From assembly GCA_016871815.1 (NCBI GenBank), contig VHBT01000006.1, positions 1-33,471 of the forward strand: 33,471 nt of DNA, given 5' to 3'. The DNA comes from Candidatus Dependentiae bacterium (GTDB taxonomy: Bacteria > Babelota > Babeliae > Babelales > GCA-2401785). The notes beneath the pieces are model-generated. The model had not been told where the DNA came from. It was given only the letters and a program-made list of their open reading frames with translations, and did no database searches. Positions 8,561-17,451 of the stretch are shown here, one piece after another. Both the position numbers and the translations under genes were made by a program. Each line of letters begins with the position of its first letter. Within the stretch, counting starts at the first letter, position 1.

Positions 8561-10138
8561 TCAATGTTTTGTGTGATAAGGCATTAAATACATGCGAAGG
8601 CCGAAGTATTTATAGGTTCGCCACATGAAAAAAAGAGTTATTACAAAAACAGCTAAAACCAAAAAGAAATGCTCAAGTTGACCCAACTGCATACACTGTG
8701 CTGCCAAAATAGTTTGTATAATTTGAGTCAGCGTGGCATAAAGAAACCCAAAAAAGCAAACGCCCCAAAAAAATTGAAATCCATACGCCTTCAAGAAATT
8801 AAAATAGGGATCAAGCGGCCAAACAATGTTATGTTTAAAAAACAAAAGCCCCATTAAACCAAGGGTTTTTATCGCCGCACGCAGCACTGTCGCATACGCC
8901 ATAGCAAAAGCTCCCAAAAAACCAATGGTGTAATAATTAAAAGCAGCTCCAACGATTGTTGCCAGAACAACAACTAACGTCGAAGAATCTGAGTCCCGCA
9001 ACGAAAGCAAGCTTTTTAGCATAATTTTATTAAGAATCTGGAACGGAAACGCACATGCCATAATCGCTAAAATCTTTCCAGAAAGAACAATCAACTCCGG
9101 CGTTGCGCGCCCTTTAAACAACTCTGGCGTAAAAAAAAATCCCGAAAAACAAACCATAAAAATGCAAACCGGAAGCGCAAACCAGGTTGCAAGCTTAGAA
9201 CTTTCGAGCAAATAAAAGCGTAATCGCTTGGGATTTTTGATAATTGATTCAGAAAAATGCGAAAGCAAAACCGTCCCCAACGATGCTGCAAAAATTGAAT
9301 ACGGAACCATGTACAATCGATGCGTAAGATACAACATCGTAATACAACCTTTTGGCAAATAAGATCCAAACCTAATATCCAAGAAAGAATCTACTTCAAG
9401 CGCCCCAAACGAAACCAAACAGGGAAGCATTTGGCGAAAAATAATTTTCAGATCCGACCAAACATTTTTCTGGGGAAACGAAAACGAAAATCCGTAAAAA
9501 AAATAGGCCGCAAAAACCAGTAAAAACTTAATAAATCCAGCCAAAACCACAAAACCCGCCATTGTTTTGATGGGAAGACTCCACGCCAAACAATATTTAA
9601 GCCCCACAATATACACAACATGAAAAACAAGCGGACCAAGCGCGGGAATAAAAAAATGATTTATGGCATTAATAAAAGTCGAAAGAACACTAAACCCAGC
9701 AAACCCTATGATTACCGGATACATAACTTTAACAACCGGAACAGCCGCAACTATCTGATCGACCGAAAAACCCGGCGCAATAAATCCGATAGCAGATTCT
9801 GGAAAAATCCACACCAAAAAACAAAACATCACCATGATGCATTCTATAACACCAAAAATGGTAAGCGAAACCTGATTTACTTCTTCCGTTCGTCCATCAT
9901 GAAGCATTTTAACCGTATGTGGAACAATCGCCGCCGTAAGCCCATTTCCTTCGTACAATTTTCTGAGCATATTTGGCAAGCGAAACGCGGTAATAAATGC
10001 GTCAGAATCACCATTAATCCCAAGATAGCAAGCCTGAAGAAACTCTCTGACGAAAGCCAAAATAGTACCAAAAATTTTAACAACCCCAATAACGGCAGTC
10101 TTTTTAAAAATAAAAGTTTTGGTAGTCTTGTGATTCAT
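8561..10138 (-). CDS. murJ: Lipid II flippase MurJ (MviN family)
   Basis: MurJ flips lipid-linked peptidoglycan precursor across the inner membrane. The 525-aa protein has family length and about 14 hydrophobic segments. The N-terminus carries hallmark residues: FGTILAFVREF, the GDSDAF acidic motif after helix 1, and FRLPNMLRKLYEGNG, matching the E. coli region that contains essential Asp39 and Arg52. The start at 10138 has no clear RBS. The gene is divergent from uvrB and lies 86 bases upstream of the giant exported protein, possibly co-transcribed. Its presence implies that this organism makes peptidoglycan or a remnant of it. Confidence 0.95.
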   Translation of the reverse strand: MNHKTTKTFIFKKTAVIGVVKIFGTILAFVREFLQACYLGINGDSDAFITAFRLPNMLRKLYEGNGLTAAIVPHTVKMLHDGRTEEVNQVSLTIFGVIECIMVMFCFLVWIFPESAIGFIAPGFSVDQIVAAVPVVKVMYPVIIGFAGFSVLSTFINAINHFFIPALGPLVFHVVYIVGLKYCLAWSLPIKTMAGFVVLAGFIKFLLVFAAYFFYGFSFSFPQKNVWSDLKIIFRQMLPCLVSFGALEVDSFLDIRFGSYLPKGCITMLYLTHRLYMVPYSIFAASLGTVLLSHFSESIIKNPKRLRFYLLESSKLATWFALPVCIFMVCFSGFFFTPELFKGRATPELIVLSGKILAIMACAFPFQILNKIMLKSLLSLRDSDSSTLVVVLATIVGAAFNYYTIGFLGAFAMAYATVLRAAIKTLGLMGLLFFKHNIVWPLDPYFNFLKAYGFQFFWGVCFFGFLYATLTQIIQTILAAQCMQLGQLEHFFLVLAVFVITLFFMWRTYKYFGLRMYLMPYHTKH

Positions 10139-10226
10139 GAATTGTACATTTTTTTAAAACACATCGCGTGTTCATTAAAATAATTGGTTGTAGCTTATCT
10201 AAAGCTCTTAGATTTAAAAGGTTCTC

Positions 10227-12206
10227 ATGTCGAAAATTTTTAAACTACACAACCCATTCAAGCCCTCAGGCGACCAGCCAACGGCAATTGCACAGCTTAC
10301 AAAACAACGTCCGGGCAAATCTGTGCTCATGGGTGTTACCGGATCTGGAAAAACATTTACGCTTGCAAATACCATCGCAAATCAAAATAAACAAGTTCTC
10401 ATTTTATCGCCAAACAAAACATTGGCAGCTCAACTGTACGAAGAATTTTCGCTTTTTTTCCCCGAAAACAAAGTGTGCTATTTTGTGAGTTATTACGATT
10501 ATTACCAACCCGAATCGTATTTACCCGCACAAGATGTCTACATCCCCAAAGAAACAAAAGTTAATCCCGAAATCGAACGATTACGTGTCGAAGCAACCGC
10601 ATCTATCATCACGCGGCCCGACACCATTATCATCGCTTCCGTTTCAGCAATTTACTCACTTGGTAACCCCACAGACTACAAAACTATGGCGATGCACCTT
10701 GAAATCGGTACAAAGATTTCACGAAAAACACTGATCGACTCACTTATCTCGATTCAATACAAACGGAACGATGTTGAACGTGAGTCAGGATCCTTCCAAG
10801 TTCACGGCAGTGTTATCACCGTCATAATTCCGTATCTTAAAAATGCTGTTCGCATAGAACTTTTTGGCGATGTTGTTGATCGCATGGAGTTTTTGGACAA
10901 AAAAAATTATGCCAAGATGGGAACGGTCAACAGCGTAAGTATTTTTCCTGCAAAACATTTTGTAACTCCCGCCGACAAAATGAATATCGCCGTGGCACAA
11001 ATCGAAAAAGACCTGAGAGTCGAGCTTGAAAAACAACAAGATCCAATCGTCAAAGAACGAATGCGCACACGAATTAGTCATGATATTGCCATGCTCAAGG
11101 CAACTGGCTACTGCATGGGGATCGAAAACTATTCACGTTATTTTGATGGACGAAGCCCTGGCGATGCGCCGCACTCGCTTCTGGATTTCTTTGAAAAAGA
11201 TTTTTTATTTGTGATCGATGAATCGCACATCGCCATTCCACAACTCAGCGCGATGTACAAAGGAGACAAAGCCAGAAAATCATCGCTCATCGAATATGGA
11301 TTTCGATTACCCTCTGCTTACGACAATCGTCCACTAATGTTTGAAGAAATTGAAGGATATTTAAACGACGCCATTTTTGTTTCTGCAACCCCTGGTCCGT
11401 ACGAAATTACACACGCAACTGCAAAACCAGTTGAACAAATTGTCAGACCCACAGGTATTCCAGATCCCGAAATTATTATTCGTCCTCGTGAAAACCAACT
11501 CACCGATTTACTCGAGCGGATCAAAGAAACGATTGCCAAAGGTTACAGAGTTCTTATCACCACGTTGACTAAAAAATCTGCCGAAGAACTTGCGAACTAT
11601 TTTGAAGAAAAAAAAATTCAGGCTTGCTACCTGCATGATGAAATAAAAACACCCGAACGGTCTGAAATTTTACACAAACTACGCTCGGGAATTTTTGATG
11701 TTCTTATCGGAATCAACTTGCTCCGCGAAGGCTTGGATCTGCCGGAAGTTGCCCTAGTTGCAATCCTAGATGCAGATATTCAAGGCTTTTTACGCAACAC
11801 TCGTTCGCTCATTCAAACAATTGGAAGAGCAGCGCGAAACGCAGAGAGCACTGTAATTTTTTATGCCGATAAAATGACCCCTGCGATGCAAGAAGCGATT
11901 AATGAAACAAACAGACGCCGAGAAATCCAAATTGCCTACAACACAAAGCATGGAATCACTGCAGCAAGTGTAAAGCGAGAAGTAACCAAAAGTATTTCAA
12001 ACCTTCAGCAAGCGATCAGAGATGCATCAAAAAACAAACCCAAGTCAAAAAAAGAATCGACGGATCGAAAATTAACTATCGTTTTAGACAGCCTTAAAGA
12101 AGAAATGAAAAAGGCGGCTGCAAACCTTAACTTTGAACGAGCAATCGAACTTCGAGAAGAAATTTTAAAACTGCAGGAAGAGATAACAAAAAATAATTCT
12201 CAGTAA
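10227..12206 (+). CDS. uvrB: Excinuclease ABC subunit B
   Basis: UvrB is the damage-verifying helicase-like subunit of nucleotide excision repair. The 659-aa protein shows Walker A GVTGSGKT (residues 36-43), the beta-hairpin region YYDYYQPESYLP (89-100) that clamps damaged DNA, the DESH box (around 330), the LREGLDLPE and IQTIGRAARN helicase motifs, and a C-terminal UVR motif (NLNFERAIELREE) that binds UvrC/UvrA. AAAGG sits 6 bases before the ATG. It is full length and ends 8 bases before the 3' end of the opposite-strand tRNA-Leu. No uvrA or uvrC is in the window. Confidence 0.98.
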   Translation: MSKIFKLHNPFKPSGDQPTAIAQLTKQRPGKSVLMGVTGSGKTFTLANTIANQNKQVLILSPNKTLAAQLYEEFSLFFPENKVCYFVSYYDYYQPESYLPAQDVYIPKETKVNPEIERLRVEATASIITRPDTIIIASVSAIYSLGNPTDYKTMAMHLEIGTKISRKTLIDSLISIQYKRNDVERESGSFQVHGSVITVIIPYLKNAVRIELFGDVVDRMEFLDKKNYAKMGTVNSVSIFPAKHFVTPADKMNIAVAQIEKDLRVELEKQQDPIVKERMRTRISHDIAMLKATGYCMGIENYSRYFDGRSPGDAPHSLLDFFEKDFLFVIDESHIAIPQLSAMYKGDKARKSSLIEYGFRLPSAYDNRPLMFEEIEGYLNDAIFVSATPGPYEITHATAKPVEQIVRPTGIPDPEIIIRPRENQLTDLLERIKETIAKGYRVLITTLTKKSAEELANYFEEKKIQACYLHDEIKTPERSEILHKLRSGIFDVLIGINLLREGLDLPEVALVAILDADIQGFLRNTRSLIQTIGRAARNAESTVIFYADKMTPAMQEAINETNRRREIQIAYNTKHGITAASVKREVTKSISNLQQAIRDASKNKPKSKKESTDRKLTIVLDSLKEEMKKAAANLNFERAIELREEILKLQEEITKNNSQ

Positions 12207-12214
12207 AAAGGATT

Positions 12215-12303
12215 TGGTGCAAGAGAGGGGACTTGAACCCCTACATCCGATTAAGGACTCTGGGTCCTAAGCCCAGCGCGTCTGCCGATTTCGCCACTCT
12301 TGC
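12215..12303 (-). tRNA. tRNA-Leu (anticodon UAG)
   Basis: The reverse strand folds into a class II tRNA: acceptor GCAAGAG/CTCTTGC, anticodon stem CTGGG/CCCAG with loop CTTAGGA (anticodon TAG at 12267-12269), a long variable arm typical of Leu, a T-arm with GGTTCAAGTCC, discriminator A, and an encoded CCA (12215-12217). Confidence 0.95.
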
Positions 12304-12376
12304 AAAAAGTTATGTGAAAACGTGTTTCAACTTTCGTATCTTAGCATACGTTTTATTTTTTTATAAAGCGTTTTTG

Positions 12377-12452
12377 TGGTGGGTCCCCAGGGACTCGAAC
12401 CCTGAACCTGCAGATTAAGAGTCTGTTGCTCTACCGATTGAGCTAGGAACCC
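12377..12452 (-). tRNA. tRNA-Lys (anticodon CUU)
   Basis: The reverse strand gives a 76-base tRNA: acceptor GGGTTCC/GGGACCC, D-arm GCTC...GAGC, anticodon loop CTCTTAA (anticodon CTT), T-loop GTTCGAGTC, discriminator A and encoded CCA (12377-12379). It lies 73 bases upstream of tRNA-Leu in the same direction, so the two may share a transcript. Confidence 0.95.
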
Positions 12453-12586
12453 AAAAACACAGGGAAATAATAGCAAAAAAGATTAAAAAGTAATAGTCGG
12501 ACAAACATAAGCTTAAAACCCCCCTACTTTTTCACACTGAAACACTCATTTAAAAAATTCATCATTTTTAGTATTTTTACGGCCCC

Positions 12587-12616
12587 TTGAGACAAAACAC
12601 ACAAAAGTCATATTTT
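12587..12616 (+). promoter_or_regulatory. Likely promoter for the repeat-bearing exported protein
   Basis: TTGAGA (12587-12592, 5 of 6) and TATTTT (12611-12616, 4 of 6) are separated by 18 bases, about 45 bases upstream of the ATG at 12660. The rest of 12453-12586 is AT-rich spacer with nothing else recognised. Confidence 0.45.
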
Positions 12617-12659
12617 CTTTAAAATTAATAAGTAAAAGTTCTCAAAAAACTGTGTTGCC

Positions 12660-15029
12660 ATGAAAAAAACCAACTATTTTATTCTTTTTTTGCTTTTTTT
12701 GAACCTCGGGTCACCCGTGGTAAATGCAGCACGACTAAGCCCAAAAGAAATTTTATTGGGCGCTCAGCACCTAGCACAAAAAACATATGACGGCGATCGA
12801 CAGCTTCTGCTCGTTCTGGCTCTTCTCGCGCCATCGATTGACAACGGCCTACAAACAGCTGGATCTGCGGCGAAAAATGGTATAAAAAACTGGTGGTACT
12901 CAACAAGTACAGATGCGTCAATCCTTGCAACACAAGGATATGCTCCAACTGAAGCTTCTTCCTTATTGTTTAAGACACTCTTTCAAGGAGTGCGCATAAC
13001 GACAGAAATTCCAATTAATTTTATCAAATCTTGGATCAATTTTTTAAACTGCCTTTCAGGATTCATCCCAGGCCTCAACCCAGAAGCAAGCCTCTCTCAT
13101 TGGGTTTTTTATGAAAAATGGTTTAAGGATGCGTCAATACCAACACCAACACCAACACCAGAAGCAAACCTAAAAAACTATCACACCGAAGATAGCGAAC
13201 ACTGTTTTCCTCTGATTTCAAATGATTTTACCATCGGACTAAACGAAATAAACGGAAAAAAAGTCATTGATAAAAAAGGCTTTTGGGGCAATTTTTTTTC
13301 AATCATCCATGCATCCGCATACTACGGATTTGCCATCCCTGAATCATATCTACGTCAAACAATAAAGCTTTTTTATTTCTGCATAACCAATCCGACATTT
13401 ATCCTCAGTCTTGGGATAATGCTTCGTGCAGCTCTTTGTGAATATTTAAAAACAAAACCATCAAGCAGACCCGCTATCGCAATCCCACCAACAAGATTAG
13501 CTCCCCCAGAGCCTATCACTGAAGGAAAAACAACGACTGAACGTCGAGCTGTACTTATTGAAGGCTGGGTTGAAGAGCGCGAACAAATAAGAAGAGCTCG
13601 TTTTTATCGAGGAATCGCTACAAATACAATAATTCGTAATACCTTTTTAAGAAATGTCGTGAAAAAAAGACGAAATCGGCTTGCCCAACAAAAAGCAATC
13701 TGGCAAAAGATACGAGCTAAGATTTTTTTAAGAAAACTTTTTAAAAAAAAGCGATTAAAAAAGCAATTTGAGGATTCGATTCCAGAAATGTTGCAAGCTC
13801 TTCAAGTAACGACCCTTGCATACCGCAGAACACCTCTTGCCGCGCCAACAGAAGACGGAACTAGCCTTGCGCAATTAGGAGCCGTTGCAGCTCAGGGAGC
13901 TAGCACTGTCGCGAAAACAGTCTTGGGAGAACACGCATCAAAACATACAGAACCCGTGTTTGTGCAAGTTACACAACAAAGTCCAACAGGACTCGTGCAG
14001 GCTCCTTCGGTTCACACAGTAAAATCAGATGATGATGATGATTATGCAACACAAAGAATAATTGCCCAAGCATCATCCACAGCCGTAACAGCTGTCGATT
14101 CAGCAAAAGAGCGAATAAACACTGCGGTCGATTCAGCAAAAGAGCGAATAAACACTGCGGTCGATTCAGCAAAAGAGCGAATAAACACTGCGGTCGATTC
14201 AGCAAAAGAGCGAGCAAGAGATGCAGTTGATGCTGCTGCTACCACGCCTGCGCTCGAAAAACTCAAAAGATTTATTCGAAAATTTAAACGCGACCATACT
14301 CCTGCAGCACAAGCTGCGGCTCAATGGACCCAAGAAACAGGGATTCCAATTGCTCAAGAAGCTGCATCAACCTTGTGGGATGGATTGAAAGCAGACCTTG
14401 CAAGACGGCGTGCAGAAAAAGCTGAAGTAGAAAGGTTTCGCGCTATGAGTCCAGAACAACAAGAAGCCTACCGTGAAGAGCATAAAAAGATTGAAGCAGA
14501 AAGAATTCGTCAACAAATAGCTGCAAATAAAAGAAAGTTAATTCAAGAACTCCCGTGCATTCCCGTGTATGAAGTTGCTGACAAATCACCAAGATGCATC
14601 TGCGTAGGCCCAGAAGAAGGACATCCCGATCACGTCACCGTATATTTCAAACGAGGAAAAACAACTAAATGGAGCACGCTCATTCCAGATATTACACTTA
14701 CAGACCTTAATACATTTGTGGGAGAACCAAAAACTCTACTCTTGAGACGTCAGCTAGAAAAACAAACGCTGTTTAATCAATTCGGTAAACTTCTTTCTTC
14801 AAGAGAGGACACAAATCGTACACTTGGCGATCTGGTAGACCTGCGCGATGACGAATCAAGTCCTGGAATCTATAAAATCATCAATGGACCTAGAGGCAGA
14901 CTCCGAAGAATAAAAATTTCTAACCCCGATGAACTTGAAGCAGCACAAGCAAAAATTGCTTTTTTAAACGCCCAACAAGCCGCAAGTAAACCTTCAGGAC
15001 TTTTCAGCTGGCTTGGGAAGAAGAAATAA
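12660..15029 (+). CDS. Exported/membrane protein with LEA/apolipoprotein-like 11-residue repeats
   Basis: This 789-aa protein of unknown family starts with a signal peptide (MKKTNYFILFLLFLNL...VNA, 1-23). A TPTPTPT linker lies near residue 160, a hydrophobic helix pair near 210-263, and a very basic helical stretch at about 300-375 (FLRKLFKKKRLKKQ). Residues 479 to about 520 hold four 11-residue repeats of VDSAKERINTA, an amphipathic period typical of LEA proteins and apolipoprotein-like lipid-binding helices. The C-terminus is helical, rich in Ala, Lys and Glu, and ends in FSWLGKKK. No RBS is clear before the ATG. Its last 26 bases overlap the convergent kinase-like gene. A membrane or lipid-surface role is inference from the repeats. 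Confidence 0.75.
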   Translation: MKKTNYFILFLLFLNLGSPVVNAARLSPKEILLGAQHLAQKTYDGDRQLLLVLALLAPSIDNGLQTAGSAAKNGIKNWWYSTSTDASILATQGYAPTEASSLLFKTLFQGVRITTEIPINFIKSWINFLNCLSGFIPGLNPEASLSHWVFYEKWFKDASIPTPTPTPEANLKNYHTEDSEHCFPLISNDFTIGLNEINGKKVIDKKGFWGNFFSIIHASAYYGFAIPESYLRQTIKLFYFCITNPTFILSLGIMLRAALCEYLKTKPSSRPAIAIPPTRLAPPEPITEGKTTTERRAVLIEGWVEEREQIRRARFYRGIATNTIIRNTFLRNVVKKRRNRLAQQKAIWQKIRAKIFLRKLFKKKRLKKQFEDSIPEMLQALQVTTLAYRRTPLAAPTEDGTSLAQLGAVAAQGASTVAKTVLGEHASKHTEPVFVQVTQQSPTGLVQAPSVHTVKSDDDDDYATQRIIAQASSTAVTAVDSAKERINTAVDSAKERINTAVDSAKERINTAVDSAKERARDAVDAAATTPALEKLKRFIRKFKRDHTPAAQAAAQWTQETGIPIAQEAASTLWDGLKADLARRRAEKAEVERFRAMSPEQQEAYREEHKKIEAERIRQQIAANKRKLIQELPCIPVYEVADKSPRCICVGPEEGHPDHVTVYFKRGKTTKWSTLIPDITLTDLNTFVGEPKTLLLRRQLEKQTLFNQFGKLLSSREDTNRTLGDLVDLRDDESSPGIYKIINGPRGRLRRIKISNPDELEAAQAKIAFLNAQQAASKPSGLFSWLGKKK
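14094..14213 (+). repeat. 33-bp coding tandem repeat (3.6 copies)
   Basis: Three perfect 33-base units start at 14094, 14127 and 14160; a fourth keeps its first 21 bases (14193-14213). They encode 11-residue repeats in frame. Perfect DNA identity suggests recent slippage or strong homogenisation. Confidence 0.95.
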
Positions 15030-15867
15030 TTTCATCAAACGCAAATGCTGAATATATTTTTACCACACCAGAAGCGCCCCGCTCCATAAAATGCCGAGTA
15101 AAACGCTGCAAAAGATTGTATGCATATTGTTTAGCCTCTACAAAATCTTCATCGCCCTGTGTTTGCAACATTATTTCAATCGATTCATTAAGTATTTTTT
15201 TCACTTCAGTGAGCTGAATGGTATCAACAGGTTGATTTTGTTTGTCTGGTTGGTCCGAAGAATACATCGCCATAAACGATTCATAGGTTGCAAGCGAAAT
15301 ACCAAGCCCAGAAAAACTTGCCATGTCGGCCCTATTTTTTATTCGCTGCGCAATGACCTGCAGCGGACAATACAATAATACTTTTCGAACGGTTTTTGTT
15401 TTCAAAATATTCATCAAATCATCGTACTGCTGCTGCGATTCAATAATCGTATCAACAATTACTTCTTCACACCCTGCGCACGCTTTAACAATCGCATCAT
15501 AAAAAAGCTGGTAGCTCAGCCATTGAGTTCGAATTTCATAGTCAAAAACATATTTTCCTGTTTTTTTTATCACATATTTTTTTATAAATTCCCATGGCCC
15601 CTGCGCATCTTCTTCGCGCCATCCAAGAGCGATTGCTTTTTGAGTAACGATCTGTGAAATAAAATCATCCAAGGCGACAATGCATGCTTTCTTGTTCGAT
15701 TGTTTTTTTATTTTCGCTGCATATGTCGATTTTCCCGCTGACGACGTTCCACTAATAACGGTCACCACACAATCATGAGTATTTGATCGAAAATAAAAAA
15801 AAGAACCAACCGCCAAAAATGTTACCAAAAAAATATAAACTAAATTTTTTCTATCCATTCTACTCAT
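15004..15867 (-). CDS. Membrane-anchored P-loop kinase-like protein
   Basis: This 287-aa protein has an N-terminal hydrophobic anchor (residues 8-26, LVYIFLVTFLAVGSFFYF) and then a P-loop domain. Walker A is GTSSAGKST (40-48), an acidic motif is VALDDF (64-69), and a Walker B-like strand is EVIVDT (135-140). The CPLQVIAQRIKNR segment resembles the lid region of chloramphenicol phosphotransferase-like/AAA_33 small-molecule kinases. Substrate is unknown. If the anchor acts as a signal anchor, the ATP-using domain would lie outside the cytoplasm. The start could be ATG 15867 or 15858; neither has a strong RBS. It overlaps the convergent upstream gene by 26 bases and is divergent from the TMEM43-family gene. 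Confidence 0.65.
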   Translation of the reverse strand: MSRMDRKNLVYIFLVTFLAVGSFFYFRSNTHDCVVTVISGTSSAGKSTYAAKIKKQSNKKACIVALDDFISQIVTQKAIALGWREEDAQGPWEFIKKYVIKKTGKYVFDYEIRTQWLSYQLFYDAIVKACAGCEEVIVDTIIESQQQYDDLMNILKTKTVRKVLLYCPLQVIAQRIKNRADMASFSGLGISLATYESFMAMYSSDQPDKQNQPVDTIQLTEVKKILNESIEIMLQTQGDEDFVEAKQYAYNLLQRFTRHFMERGASGVVKIYSAFAFDEIISSSQAS

Positions 15868-15995
15868 TGCATTCGATTATTTTTCTACACGGGTCATGCT
15901 CACATGCTATCTTTCACCATACTTTTTGCGCAATAAATGAATTTTTTGTAAAAAATAATTTAAACTTTTATAAAAATCTAAATAAGGAATTTTGT

Positions 15996-17138
15996 ATGTT
16001 AACCCCAAATTCGCCAACGTCATGGCTTGATAGAATTGTTCAATCTCTTACCGGTCTTATCTTAGGACCGCTCTGCATTATCGGAGGATTATTTTTACTT
16101 TATTTTGTAGAATCCTCGACCAACTATGGTGCACTTGCACGAAAAGCAACTGTAATAAATGCAACGACACAAACAGATTTTTCAGAAGACATGCCTTTTG
16201 TTGCTCTTTCGGGAGTCATAAAAGTAGCAACGCCCATCTCTGACAATCTTTTTCTAAAACCATCACCCTATCTTTCTTTTTCACGAACAACTGAAATTTT
16301 TGCCTGGAAAGAAACTTCAAACACAAAAACGCCTTCTGGGGATAGCCAAAACCCAACACCAGAAACAACTATTTCATATTCAACTGACTGGACAACTCGT
16401 CCAACTCCCACAGAGTTATTTAAAAATCCCGTCGGTCATGAAAATCCAACACACATTCCAATCTCCCCTGCGCACCACACACAAGAATCATTTCTTATTG
16501 GAGCCCTGCAAATAAAAACCGATAAACTTCATCTCCCTCAAAGCACCCAACTCATCCTGAGCGAGCAAACTGTCAACACACCTGCGCCAACAATTATTCA
16601 TGAAAATTCATTATTTACACCAAAAAACATTCCTGCATCACCACTCGCGCCAAAAGTTGGTGACTTAAAAACGACCTACCACGTTGTTGATGCAAATAAC
16701 AAAGAAGCAACCCTTTTTTGCGCTATCAATCAAAAAAAAATAAAACCCGCCCTGCTCAGTGAAATAACACAAAAAGCATCTACTGAATCTTTTTTCAGGC
16801 TCTTTTGGGGATCTGCACAAGACGCGATAAATGAACTACAAAAAGAATATGACCAAAAACTTTTTTGGGGCCAAGTAATAACTTTTATTATCTTCTTTTT
16901 TGGCTTTTTGATGTTTCTTGGGCCTATCTCTGCGATCGTAAGTGGCATTTCACTTTTATCTGGGCTCTTTGATACCATTATTTCAGTACTTTCACTTGTA
17001 GCTGCTGCGATAACTTTTTTTGTGGCAAAACTGTTAATTCAAATTTTTCTTTCACCACTGCTTATCGGACTGCTGTGCTGCTCGCTACTTATTATCGCAG
17101 GACTAGTAGTTGCGTTTATCAAAAAAAAGACCGAATAA
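15996..17138 (+). CDS. TMEM43 (LUMA, DUF1625) family membrane protein
   Basis: The best start is ATG 15996, with AAGGA 7 bases upstream, giving 380 aa; a longer frame reaches back into the kinase gene without an RBS. The layout matches the TMEM43 family: SWLDRIVQSLTG leading into one N-terminal membrane helix (about 17-39), a large soluble middle with EIFAWKE, YSTDW and the VGDLKTTYHVV segment, then a C-terminal bundle of about four helices beginning WGQVITFIIFFFGFLMFLGP. In animals TMEM43 is an inner nuclear/ER membrane protein; bacterial homologues are known but their role is not. A terminator follows directly. The call rests on my reading of family motifs. Confidence 0.75.
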   Translation: MLTPNSPTSWLDRIVQSLTGLILGPLCIIGGLFLLYFVESSTNYGALARKATVINATTQTDFSEDMPFVALSGVIKVATPISDNLFLKPSPYLSFSRTTEIFAWKETSNTKTPSGDSQNPTPETTISYSTDWTTRPTPTELFKNPVGHENPTHIPISPAHHTQESFLIGALQIKTDKLHLPQSTQLILSEQTVNTPAPTIIHENSLFTPKNIPASPLAPKVGDLKTTYHVVDANNKEATLFCAINQKKIKPALLSEITQKASTESFFRLFWGSAQDAINELQKEYDQKLFWGQVITFIIFFFGFLMFLGPISAIVSGISLLSGLFDTIISVLSLVAAAITFFVAKLLIQIFLSPLLIGLLCCSLLIIAGLVVAFIKKKTE

Positions 17139-17146
17139 AAAAAGAA

Positions 17147-17187
17147 GGGCTGAGAAAAGATCGCGAACGCATTTCTTTTTTCAGCCC
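17147..17187. terminator. Terminator hairpin after the TMEM43-family gene
   Basis: GGGCTGA (17147-17153) pairs with TCAGCCC (17181-17187), extended by an A/T stem inside. The forward side has no U-run after the stem; the reverse side has one. It still probably ends the 15996-17138 transcript. Confidence 0.6.
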
Positions 17188-17451
17188 ATAAACGTTGTAG
17201 CATGAACGTGTACAATATTCACACATTGCCGGGGAGGCTCAATTATGAAGCACACGTTCAAGTTACTTGTTTAATTTTAAGTCGGATAAAAATATTTTTT
17301 ATAAAAAACACAAAAATCATTAAAAACATGTTTTTTGCAAAAAATGACACTTTTGATTTTTCAGTTAGTATCATAATCGCTTTTTATTGCCAGAAATTCT
17401 CTCATATTCGTATAGTCATCGGGATAAAGATCACCAAAATGATAGATTTTT
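17188..17451 (+). other. Spacer with a strong orphan RBS, a 9-codon ORF and an inverted repeat
   Basis: The spacer holds GGGGAGG (17231-17237), then after 7 bases ATG (17245) and a tiny frame MKHTFKLLV-stop (to 17274). This is one of the best ribosome-binding sites in the window, yet it serves no real gene. A 9-bp inverted repeat, TGAACGTGT (17203-17211) and ACACGTTCA (17252-17260), encloses it. It may be a leader peptide, a small structured RNA or the start of a lost exported protein. The rest of the spacer is AT-rich with nothing recognised. Confidence 0.35.

Noticed and set aside
8554-8571. CAAAACAT/ATGTTTTG hairpin at the murJ stop as a terminator
   Set aside because: Only an 8-bp AT-rich stem with no T-run; murJ probably reads on into the next gene.
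12233-12418. A 61-codon ORF across the tRNA genes
   Set aside because: It is built from tRNA-Leu and tRNA-Lys sequence on the opposite strand.
14094-14213. CRISPR array
   Set aside because: The 33-bp units are contiguous with no spacers and encode an in-frame 11-residue protein repeat; the 18-bp repeat at 30570-30641 is the same kind of case.
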